Shown here: positions 12,396 through 19,020 of the stretch, in pieces
Numbering within the stretch: position 1 is the first letter of the stretch
Layout of the letters: each line of letters opens with the position of its first letter
NCBI GenBank assembly: GCA_017354575.1
Contig: JAFMQP010000006.1
Span: 1 to 21,854 of the forward strand
Length of the DNA: 21,854 bases
Reading direction: 5' to 3'
DNA from: Acidothermales bacterium
Lineage (GTDB): Bacteria; Actinomycetota; Actinomycetes; Streptosporangiales; WHST01
Notes under the pieces: generated by a model
Told to the model about the DNA's origin: nothing
Database searches by the model: none
Seen by the model: only the letters and a program-made list of their open reading frames with translations
Made by a program: the position numbers and the translations under genes

Positions 12396-13022
12396 ATGTC
12401 GACAGCAGCAGACTGGTTGCCCTCGTTGTCCCGCGGCCGGCACCGCGACCCGCGCGAGGGCGGGTGCTTCATGGAGGTCGCCTCGTGGCTCGCCGACGAG
12501 CCGTGGAGCGACCATCCGTCGTGTACGCATCCGCTGCTCGCCCAGGTGGCGCGCGAGGTCAACGACCACAGCACCGACGCCGGGCGGCGCGCGCTCGCCC
12601 CGATGATCCCGGACGTGATCGGTGCCAATCCCGCCGATCCCGGTGTGGCGCCTCGGCTCGTCCTCGTGTGCGCCGCGCACGCGTTGCCGTTCGCGACGGG
12701 TGCCCTTCGGCACGAGCTGGAGTGGGCACGGTGTCGGGCGGCTCGGCGGGTGGCTCGCATGGCCGGTCGACGCGACGTGCGGACGGGCCGGCTGACGTCG
12801 TGGTGGCGGTTCCGCGCGGAGCGCGACTACCTGCTGGACGCGACCTGCGCGGTCGACCACGCCGTGTGCGCGCTCACCCGCGACCGGGGGAGAGCCGACG
12901 AGAGGATGCGAGCACTCCTGGCCGTGTGCATCCGGGTCGTGACCGGCGATCTGCCGCGCGTCTCCGCGGCGGTATTGACCGAGACTCCATACGGTATACA
13001 ATCTTCGCCATCCAGCAGATGA
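12396..13022 (+). CDS. Conserved actinobacterial protein of unknown function
   Basis: A 208-residue soluble protein. The N-terminal part contains GCFMEVASWLADEPWSDHPSCTHPLLAQVAREVND (quoted in pieces here: GCFMEVASWLADEPW, SDHPSCTHPLLAQ), a pattern I recognise from uncharacterised actinobacterial proteins. Conserved-looking Cys and His residues (Cys24, and the H-P-S-C-T-H cluster near 40-45) could bind metal, but nothing shows this. The middle is helical and arginine-rich. No signal peptide or membrane segment. The ATG at 12396 follows AAGGGG. Its last 50 or so bases contain the promoter of the oxalate operon, and the stop lies 16 bases before the gamma-subunit GTG, so it is upstream of the operon rather than clearly part of it. 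A link to oxalate is not shown. Confidence 0.7.
   Translation: MSTAADWLPSLSRGRHRDPREGGCFMEVASWLADEPWSDHPSCTHPLLAQVAREVNDHSTDAGRRALAPMIPDVIGANPADPGVAPRLVLVCAAHALPFATGALRHELEWARCRAARRVARMAGRRDVRTGRLTSWWRFRAERDYLLDATCAVDHAVCALTRDRGRADERMRALLAVCIRVVTGDLPRVSAAVLTETPYGIQSSPSSR
12975..13002 (+). promoter_or_regulatory. Promoter of the oxalate oxidoreductase operon with overlapping palindrome
   Basis: TTGACC (12975-12980) and TACAAT (12997-13002), 16 bases apart, form a near-consensus housekeeping promoter, predicting a start near 13009, about 30 bases before the gamma-subunit GTG. An odd palindrome ATAC-G-GTAT (12989-12997) and the GTATAC core (12994-12999) overlap the spacer and -10. This type of AT-rich palindrome in a GC-rich genome resembles operators of FadR/VanR-type GntR repressors, though no regulator gene is in the window. 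A related sequence recurs at 21650-21677. Confidence 0.65.
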
Positions 13023-13027
13023 CATAC

Positions 13028-13033
13028 AGGAGG
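13028..13033 (+). promoter_or_regulatory. Strong ribosome binding site fixing the gamma-subunit GTG start
   Basis: A perfect AGGAGG lies 5 bases before the GTG at 13039. It supports that start over the in-frame ATG at 13078, and implies the island begins with a well-translated gene. Confidence 0.7.
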
Positions 13034-13038
13034 CCTGC

Positions 13039-13716
13039 GTGTATCACGAACTGACGGTGTGGTCGCGCGGCATCATCATGGACAAGGAGGCCCGGGACAT
13101 CGCGTCGTGCGTGGCGTCGGCCGCGCGCAGTCTCGGGTACCACGCCGAGAACGTCAGCGACTACATCGACGACCCGGACCGGACCAACTGCCTGGTGCGC
13201 CGGTACGCGCGCATCGGCGACGAGCCGATCCTGGACCGCTTCGTCTACGAGAACCCGACGCCGGACTGGATCGTGCTGGTCGAGGAGACCATCGTCAAGG
13301 CGGTCAACTTCTTCCGCGGCACACCGGACGGCAGCGGCGTCCTCGTCGTCAACTCCGCGCGCGACCCGGAGTACCTGGTGAAGTTCCTGCCCGAGCGGAT
13401 GCTGGCGAAGCTGCGCAAGCTGGTCGTCGTGGACGCCGTCGATCTCGCCGAACAGCGCGGGCGCAGCCCGTGGATGTTCGTGCGGGATCTCGGCGAGCTG
13501 GCGTACGACCGCATGTCCACCGAGGGTGCGTCGGAACGGTTGCCCGTCGGGATGGGAATCGCCGCACCCCTGATCGGCGCACTCGTCGCGACGACCGACG
13601 AGCTGCCGATCGACAAGGTCGCGGAGGTCGTCGCCGACAAGGACGCGATGTTCCGCGGCGCGGAGCGTCACCGAGTCCTCGAGTACCGCGCGTCGGGAGC
13701 CGCCCCCGTCGGTTGA
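13039..13716 (+). CDS. 2-oxoacid (predicted oxalate) oxidoreductase, gamma subunit
   Basis: A 225-residue soluble protein with the layout of the gamma domain of pyruvate/2-oxoacid:ferredoxin oxidoreductases. It starts with VWSRGIIMDKEARDIASCVASAA, where the family has its 'RGGQG...A..la.aa' loop. RRYARIGDEPILDR corresponds to the 'R..a.ir.sdepI' region, then come IVLVEETIV, VLVVNSARDP and KLVVVDAVDLA strands, and a C-terminal GMGIAAPLIGALVATTDELP matching the family's 'N...lGal....g..p'. The usual GGQG is replaced by GIIMDK. In pyruvate enzymes this domain contributes to coenzyme A binding; oxalate oxidation needs no CoA, so loss of the loop is reasonable (inference). First gene of the operon, 52 bases before the flavoprotein. 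Confidence 0.85.
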   Translation: MYHELTVWSRGIIMDKEARDIASCVASAARSLGYHAENVSDYIDDPDRTNCLVRRYARIGDEPILDRFVYENPTPDWIVLVEETIVKAVNFFRGTPDGSGVLVVNSARDPEYLVKFLPERMLAKLRKLVVVDAVDLAEQRGRSPWMFVRDLGELAYDRMSTEGASERLPVGMGIAAPLIGALVATTDELPIDKVAEVVADKDAMFRGAERHRVLEYRASGAAPVG

Positions 13717-13768
13717 CCACGCGGCAAGGCGAGCCGTCCGACAACGACGCGGAAGATGGAGGCAGGCA

Positions 13769-15670
13769 ATGTCCGTACGTGGCACGAGGGTCCCCGAGCA
13801 CCTGCGACTGCCGATTGCCGGGGTCACGCCCCCGCCCACCGAGCAGGACGGGCAGCGGCTGTTCCCGACCGGCAACTTCCGGTTCTTCCGACCCGTGTAC
13901 AAGGACAAGACGCCACCGTGCAACAACGCCTGCCCCACGGGCGAGCAGATCCAGAAGTACCTCGACTTCGTCAAGCACGAGCGGTTCCTCGACGGCTACC
14001 TCACCATCCTCGAGGACAACCCGATGCCTTCGGTGACCGGCCGGGTCTGCTACCACCCGTGCGAGACGGCGTGCAACCGCAAGGACCACGACGAGCCGAT
14101 CGGCATCCGGAACGTGGAGCGGTACCTCGGCGACTACGGGCTCCAGCTCCCGGAGAACCCGATCAAGGCCGAACTGCCCGAGCTCGGCGACAAGACCGTC
14201 GCCATCGTCGGGTCCGGCCCGGGCGGTCTGGGGTGTGCGTACCACCTCCGCCGGCTCGGCTACCGCAGCGTCATCTTCGAGGCCATGTCCAAGCCCGGCG
14301 GCATGCTGCGCGGCGGCATCCCGCACTGGCACCTGCCCGAGGAGATCCTCGACGCGGAGATCGCCAAGCTGCTCGACCTCGGCGGCATCGAGATCCGCTG
14401 CAACACCCGGATGGGCGAGGACGTCGGCTGGGACGAGCTGCGCAACTACGACGCCGCCTTCCTCGCCGTCGGCCAGGACGTCGGCCGCAGGCTGAGCGTC
14501 GATGGCGCCGACCTGCGCGGTGTCGGTGGAGCGCTGGAGTTCCTGCGTGAGGCCGGCATGGGCAGGCCGGTGAAGGCCGGCAAGCGCGTCCTCGTCATCG
14601 GCGGCGGCAACACCGCGTCGGACGCCGCGCGTTCCGCGGTCCGCATCGGCGGGGGCACCAGCACCATCGTCTCGCTGGAGTCGGCGGACGAGCTGCTCAT
14701 CGTGCCCGAGGACCTCGAGCAGGCGCGGGACGAGGGGATCGAGTTCAAGCCGAACACGTCCGTGGTCCGCTTCCTCGGCGAGAACGGCGTGCTCACCGGT
14801 GCCGTGCTGTGCGAGGCGCGGCTGGAGAAGGACGAGCACGGGAACGTCGTCCCGCAGCACGTCCCAGGCACCGAGTACGAGGTGTCCTGCGACAGCGTGC
14901 TCATCGCCATCGGCCAGACACAGGTGCTCGACTGGCTTCCCGCCGAGCTGATGGAACGCGGACTGGTCAAGGCCGACGAGTACGGTCGCGCCCAGGGTCA
15001 CGTCTTCGTGGGCGGCGACGTCACCCGCGGACCGGCGATGGTGGTCGACGCGCTGGGCGACGGCAAGCGTGCGGCGCGCAACATCGACGTGGTGCTGCGC
15101 GGCGAGGGGCTGGCGCCGCCGCCCGAGGTCGAGGTGATGCCGTACGAGCGGCTCAACACCGCGTACTTCAAGCACGCCCCGCGCATCGAGGCGCCGATGG
15201 CGTCGCCGGCGGAAAGGCGTCGCGACCAGAAGGTCGAGGTCACCCTCGCCTACAGCAAGGAGCAGGCCGTCGCCGAGTCCGACCGATGCATGAGCTGCGG
15301 CGTCTGCAACGGCTGCGACAACTGTTACATCGTCTGCCCCGACGTGAGCGTCATGCGCGACACCCGGGAGAACGGCCACTACTCGATCCGCACCACGTAC
15401 TGCAAGGGCTGCCTGGTCTGCGTGCAGGAGTGCCCGACCGGCTGCCTGGAGAAGGTGCCGGAGATGGACTTCGACGAGCCGGAAGCCGTGACGCGGATGG
15501 AGACGGCGTTCGCTCCCTACGACGGAGCGCACGCCGAGCAGTCGGCGTTCACGAAGGGGCTCATCGAGGAGGCGATCGCGGCGAGCGACGCCGCGCGCAG
15601 GCAATCGGTCAACGGCTCGAACGGCCACGCGCCGGCCGGGTCGAACGGGAGCAGGGGAGCCACGTCATGA
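13769..15670 (+). CDS. GltD-like FAD/NAD(P)H oxidoreductase fused to a 2x[4Fe-4S] delta-type ferredoxin domain
   Basis: A 633-residue fusion. Residues about 45-120 are the helical N-terminal domain of glutamate-synthase small-chain-like proteins with cluster cysteines Cys51, 55, 94, 98 and 102. VAIVGSGPGGLGCAYHL (144-160) binds FAD, VLVIGGGNTASDAA (274-287) binds NAD(P)H, and HVFVGGDVTRGPAMVVDALG closes the FAD site. The C-terminal part has two ferredoxin cysteine groups: Cys507/510/513/516/519/523 and Cys545/548/551/555/559. The predicted role is to take electrons from the TPP subunits and reduce NAD(P)+, as I recall for PadH/PadF of phenylglyoxylate oxidoreductase, here in one chain. The tail after about 600 is Gly/Asn/Ser-rich and probably disordered. 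The ATG at 13769 follows GGAGGCAGG; the end overlaps alpha by ATGA. Confidence 0.88.
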   Translation: MSVRGTRVPEHLRLPIAGVTPPPTEQDGQRLFPTGNFRFFRPVYKDKTPPCNNACPTGEQIQKYLDFVKHERFLDGYLTILEDNPMPSVTGRVCYHPCETACNRKDHDEPIGIRNVERYLGDYGLQLPENPIKAELPELGDKTVAIVGSGPGGLGCAYHLRRLGYRSVIFEAMSKPGGMLRGGIPHWHLPEEILDAEIAKLLDLGGIEIRCNTRMGEDVGWDELRNYDAAFLAVGQDVGRRLSVDGADLRGVGGALEFLREAGMGRPVKAGKRVLVIGGGNTASDAARSAVRIGGGTSTIVSLESADELLIVPEDLEQARDEGIEFKPNTSVVRFLGENGVLTGAVLCEARLEKDEHGNVVPQHVPGTEYEVSCDSVLIAIGQTQVLDWLPAELMERGLVKADEYGRAQGHVFVGGDVTRGPAMVVDALGDGKRAARNIDVVLRGEGLAPPPEVEVMPYERLNTAYFKHAPRIEAPMASPAERRRDQKVEVTLAYSKEQAVAESDRCMSCGVCNGCDNCYIVCPDVSVMRDTRENGHYSIRTTYCKGCLVCVQECPTGCLEKVPEMDFDEPEAVTRMETAFAPYDGAHAEQSAFTKGLIEEAIAASDAARRQSVNGSNGHAPAGSNGSRGATS

Positions 15671-16950
15671 CCACGGTGACAACCAGCCCCGCGAGCGGGC
15701 CGGCCGCGCTCGAACGCGGCGTCAGGACGCCGGACGGCGAGAAGTTCATCGACGGGATCGCCGGCACCAGCGTGCGGATGAACGGCTGCTCGGCGGCCGC
15801 GTACGCCGCCCTGTACGCCAACGTCGACGTGATCACCGCGTACCCGATCCGACCGTACACGGCGATCATGATGAACCTCGCCCAGTTCATCGCCGACGGC
15901 GTGCTCGACGCCGAGTACGTCACCGCCGACGGCGAGCACGCGCAGCTGTCCGCCGCGTTCGGCGCGGCGTCCTGCGGGGCGCGGGCGTTCACGGGCTCGT
16001 CCGGCGTCGGCGTGACGTACGCGTACGAGATGTACTCGATCATCTCGGGTGCGCGGATCCCCGTCCACATGTCGATCGCGGACCGCACGCTCGACCCGCC
16101 GGGCGACTTCGGTTCCGAGCACACGGACGCGCTGTGCACGCGCGACATGGGCTGGCTGCTCGGCTGGGCGGCGACGCCGCAGGAGGTCTTCGACAAGAGC
16201 CTCATCGCGCTCGCGATCGGCGAGGACCCGCGGGTGCTCCTCCCGCAGATGGTCGTGCAGGACGGCTACTTCGTCTCGCACATCGCGGGGAAGGTGGACC
16301 TGCCGTCGGCGGCGGCCGTCGACGCGTACCTGCCGCCGTACCAGCTGCCGTTCGCGCTCGACCCGCGCCGGCCGGTGTCGCACGGGCCGCAGATCCACCC
16401 GGAACAGGGACCGCCGCTGCAGCTCGAACGTGCCCGCGCGATGGAGGACGCGATCCCCGTCATCCGCGAGAAGACGGACGAGTTCGGTGCGGCGTTCGGC
16501 CGGCACTACTCGCACTTCGTCGAGGAGTTCATGCTCGACGACGCGGAGATCGCCATCGTCATCTCCGGCGGTCACTCCGTCACCTGTCGCGCCGCCATCA
16601 TGCGGCTGCGCGAACAGGGCATCAAGGTCGGCATGGCACGGCTGATGTGGGTGCGGCCGTTCCCGAGCGAGGACCTGCGGAAGGCGCTGCGCGGCGTCAA
16701 GGCGGTGGGCGTCGTCGAGACGAACCTGGGTCTCGGCGGTCCGAGCTACGGCGGGATCCTCGCGCCCGACGTGACCACCGCGCTGTACCACATGGAGGGG
16801 ACCAGGCCCCTGGTCACCTCGTTCATGGCAGGACTCGGTGGCGAGACCGTGCCTGTCGCAGAGTTCGACTGGATGGCGGGCAAGCTCGCCGCAGCCGTGC
16901 GCAACGGCCGCGTCGAGAAGGCAGCCCACTGGGTCGGCTTCGAGGACTAG
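15667..16950 (+). CDS. Predicted oxalate oxidoreductase, alpha subunit
   Basis: A 427-residue protein with the pyrimidine-binding domain of TPP-dependent 2-oxoacid oxidoreductases followed by the transketolase C-terminal-like domain (from about 280: AIVISGGHSVTCRAAIMRLRE). The motif AYPIRPYT (58-65) has Arg62 where pyruvate enzymes have the Thr of YPITP. Glu90 (DGEHAQ) fits the TPP-activating glutamate. ADRTLDPPGDFGSEHTD (138-154) supplies Arg140 and Phe148. The spacings 62/140/148 equal those of Arg31/Arg109/Phe117, which I recall as substrate-pocket residues of Moorella oxalate oxidoreductase (constant offset 31). Reaction: oxalate to 2 CO2 plus 2 electrons, without CoA (EC 1.2.7.10 type). 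Start overlaps the flavoprotein stop. Related activities (other 2-oxoacids) cannot be excluded from sequence. Confidence 0.87.
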   Translation: MTTVTTSPASGPAALERGVRTPDGEKFIDGIAGTSVRMNGCSAAAYAALYANVDVITAYPIRPYTAIMMNLAQFIADGVLDAEYVTADGEHAQLSAAFGAASCGARAFTGSSGVGVTYAYEMYSIISGARIPVHMSIADRTLDPPGDFGSEHTDALCTRDMGWLLGWAATPQEVFDKSLIALAIGEDPRVLLPQMVVQDGYFVSHIAGKVDLPSAAAVDAYLPPYQLPFALDPRRPVSHGPQIHPEQGPPLQLERARAMEDAIPVIREKTDEFGAAFGRHYSHFVEEFMLDDAEIAIVISGGHSVTCRAAIMRLREQGIKVGMARLMWVRPFPSEDLRKALRGVKAVGVVETNLGLGGPSYGGILAPDVTTALYHMEGTRPLVTSFMAGLGGETVPVAEFDWMAGKLAAAVRNGRVEKAAHWVGFED

Positions 16951-16987
16951 TACACCCGACACGCGGAAACCCGAGGAGGGCAGACAC

Positions 16988-18079
16988 ATGGCCCACGAAG
17001 TCGTTCGCCAGCACCTGCCGTTGTTCGACGAGGACGGCAGGTCCGCGGCGGTCGACGGCGACGCCGGCCGCGACCTTCACTACCTGCCGGACTTCCCCGA
17101 GGAGGACCCGTACCAGGCGGGCCACCGGACCTGCGCCGGTTGCGGTCCCGCCATCGAGTACCGGTGGGTGCTCAAGGCGGCGGGTCAGGACACCGTCATG
17201 GCCGGGCCGACCGGATGCATGTACGTCGCCAACTCCACCTACCTCTGCACGCCGTACACGGTGCCGTGGGCGCACACGCCGATCGCGAGCGGCGGTTCGT
17301 TCACGTCCGGCATGGCGGCCGGGTACGAGGCGATGATCAGGAAGGGCCGGCACCCCGGGCCGTACCCCAACATCGTCGTGATGGCCGGCGACGGCAGTGC
17401 CGCGGACATCGGGCTCGGCTCGATCTCCGGTGCGCTGTACCGCAACCACGACGCGCTCTACATCTGCTACGACAACGAGTGCTACGCGAACACGGGCATC
17501 CAGGTCTCACCGACCACGCCCTACGCCGGGATGACGACGTTCACGCCGTTCGGAAAGGCCGTCCCCGAAGGCAAGACGCTACCGCCGAAGAACCTCGCCA
17601 GGATGATGGCAGAAGGCCACCCGAACTGCTATGTGGCGACCACGACGGTCGGCTACTCGGTGGACCTGATGAACAAGACCCGCAAGGGACTCAACCACCA
17701 GGGCGCGGCGTTCCTGCACTGCTACACGCCCTGCCAGAAGGGCTGGGTCTACCAGACGTCGATGACGATCGAGCTCGGCCGGAGGGTGGTCGAGGCCGGG
17801 CTGTTCCCCGTCTGGGAGTACGACCCGGAGGAGCGGAAATACCACTACTTCCACCCGCCCGTGCAGCGGCCGGTGACCGACTACCTCGCGATGCAGGGCA
17901 GGTTCGGGCACATGCTGCCCGAGCATGTCGCGAGCATGCAGATGGCTGCCAACCGCAACTGGGAGGACATCGGCATGGATGTCCCCGACGAGCTACGGGA
18001 GCTGGAGGACCCGGAAAGGCACAAGCGGTTGGCCGACGAGCAGTACTCGATGCCGCTGAACCGCGGCGTCGGCGCGTAG
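16988..18079 (+). CDS. Predicted oxalate oxidoreductase, beta subunit (TPP and [4Fe-4S] binding)
   Basis: A 363-residue protein. TPP/Mg binding is by AGDGSAADIGLGSISGAL (133-150) and DNECYANTGIQ (162-172), the standard 'GDG...D...DN..Y.NTG.Q' motif. Proximal cluster ligands are Cys49 and Cys52 (TCAGCG), Cys77 (TGCMY) and probably Cys249 (TPCQKGW), with Cys245 nearby. Asn168 of the NTG motif sits at a constant offset of 25 from the Moorella numbering I recall (Asn143, with cluster cysteines 24, 27 and 52). The ATG at 16988 has GAGGAGGG upstream; an open extension to 16838 lies within the alpha gene and is rejected. The gap to alpha is 37 bases. An internal piece of this gene (17669-17734) has a decayed copy at 21749. 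Confidence 0.9.
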   Translation: MAHEVVRQHLPLFDEDGRSAAVDGDAGRDLHYLPDFPEEDPYQAGHRTCAGCGPAIEYRWVLKAAGQDTVMAGPTGCMYVANSTYLCTPYTVPWAHTPIASGGSFTSGMAAGYEAMIRKGRHPGPYPNIVVMAGDGSAADIGLGSISGALYRNHDALYICYDNECYANTGIQVSPTTPYAGMTTFTPFGKAVPEGKTLPPKNLARMMAEGHPNCYVATTTVGYSVDLMNKTRKGLNHQGAAFLHCYTPCQKGWVYQTSMTIELGRRVVEAGLFPVWEYDPEERKYHYFHPPVQRPVTDYLAMQGRFGHMLPEHVASMQMAANRNWEDIGMDVPDELRELEDPERHKRLADEQYSMPLNRGVGA

Positions 18080-18134
18080 TACCGAACCGGAGGTCGCCTG
18101 CCCTCACGGCGATCTTCGAGGAGGCGAGGCAGCG

Positions 18135-18398
18135 ATGCCGAGCGAATGGCAGATCCGCTTCGACGGCGGGCGGCAGCAGCGTTACCTGCCCGACCGGGAG
18201 TCGGTGCTGCGGTACGTGCTCAGCATCGGATCGCGTACCCCTGAGCCGCGGTTCGAGGTCTTCGCCGAGTCCGAACCGGTGCGGCTGGCCGACGGCTCGT
18301 CCGGCGGCCGCCGCTTCGCGCTGTCCGAGGTGCTCGACCTGCGCGAGCCGGGCGTACGCGAGCGGCTGCAGGCCGAGCTGACGGGGGAGAGGTCATGA
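18135..18398 (+). CDS. Small protein of unknown function in the oxalate island (1 of 3)
   Basis: 87 residues: MPSEWQIRFDGGRQQRYLPD followed by a mixed region and a C-terminal helix (SEVLDLREPGVRERLQAEL). No cysteines, membrane segment or known motif. The gene lies 55 bases after the beta subunit and overlaps the next small gene by ATGA, so the two are likely made together. I do not recognise the family. Location between enzyme and transporter genes suggests an assembly, maturation or structural accessory role, but that is inference. Confidence 0.75.
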   Translation: MPSEWQIRFDGGRQQRYLPDRESVLRYVLSIGSRTPEPRFEVFAESEPVRLADGSSGGRRFALSEVLDLREPGVRERLQAELTGERS

Positions 18399-18679
18399 CC
18401 GACGGCGTCCCGACGAACGGACCGGCCAGGAAGCTGATCCCGCTGTCGGTCGGCAAGGTGCCACCCCCGGCCGAACGGCGCGAGGTCCTGCGCGAGGCCG
18501 TCGTCCAGGTCGTCGCCGACCTGGTGCTCGAGACCGTACCGACGTCCGAACGCTCACTGTATTTCGAGCAGGCCCGCGGTCTGCTCGACGAGGCCGGGTG
18601 GGGGCTGGACGAGCTCTTCCAGGCTGCTGACGAGGGTCCCGCAAGAGAAAGGCTATTCCAGGTGCTCGGCCTGTCCTGA
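18395..18679 (+). CDS. Small helical protein of unknown function in the oxalate island (2 of 3)
   Basis: 94 residues. After a flexible start (MTDGVPTNGPARKLIPLSVGK) the remainder reads as several amphipathic helices: ERREVLREAVVQVVADLVLE, SERSLYFEQARGLLDEAGWG and ELFQAADEGPARERLFQVLG. No cysteines or membrane segments. The start overlaps the previous stop by ATGA and has GGGGGAGAGG upstream. Such a small helical bundle could be a chaperone or subunit-interaction protein for the oxidoreductase. I do not recognise it and claim no function. Confidence 0.75.
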   Translation: MTDGVPTNGPARKLIPLSVGKVPPPAERREVLREAVVQVVADLVLETVPTSERSLYFEQARGLLDEAGWGLDELFQAADEGPARERLFQVLGLS

Positions 18680-18702
18680 GGTACCGACGGAAGGGTACGA
18701 CG

Positions 18703-18972
18703 ATGACCCTGTATCCGTACGAACTGAAGCTCCCGCTCGCGCCGTACAAGTTCGTGTGGCAGACGGAACCAGCCACCGACGCGGCGAAGCGGGAGACACC
18801 CTTGTTCGCCGAGGAACGCTACGAACACGGGGACGGGACCGTTGTCATCGTCCGCGCCTATCACGCGGACGGTTCCTTCCACATCATGTCGGACCGCGGC
18901 GAGATCGAGCTCGTCGACAACGCGAACGATCCTTACGCATCCGATCCGATCAGCGTCGTCCGGCTGCCCTAG
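18703..18972 (+). CDS. Small beta-rich protein of unknown function in the oxalate island (3 of 3)
   Basis: 89 residues, starting MTLYPYELKLPLAPYKFVWQ. The second half reads as alternating strands (GTVVIVRAYHADGSFHIMSD, GEIELVDN, ISVVRLP), so a small beta barrel or sheet is likely. No cysteines, signal peptide or membrane segment. GGAAGGG at about 18689-18695 serves as ribosome site. The gene is 23 bases after the helical protein and 48 before the transporter. Family not recognised. Confidence 0.75.
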   Translation: MTLYPYELKLPLAPYKFVWQTEPATDAAKRETPLFAEERYEHGDGTVVIVRAYHADGSFHIMSDRGEIELVDNANDPYASDPISVVRLP

Positions 18973-19020
18973 AGAAATGGCAGACCGGAGAGGAGTCAAG
19001 ACAAGAGAAAGAGGCCGACG

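Noticed and set aside
9975..13025. A 1016-codon open frame antisense to glgP and the gene at 12396
   Set aside because: No recognisable domain, composition typical of an antisense shadow, and it runs across an intergenic region and two supported genes.
16838..16987. Start of the beta subunit at 16838
   Set aside because: It would overlap alpha by more than 100 bases. The ATG at 16988 has an excellent ribosome site and gives the normal N-terminus.
13039..18079. Pyruvate:ferredoxin oxidoreductase
   Set aside because: The YPITP-type motif is changed to YPIRP, the gamma GGQG loop is missing, and the transporter context is an oxalate-type carrier.
13039..18079. Phenylglyoxylate:NAD+ oxidoreductase
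   Set aside because: The subunit layout with a GltD-like protein is similar, but two arginines in the pocket suit a dicarboxylate and no aromatic-degradation gene is nearby. I keep it as the main alternative for substrate.
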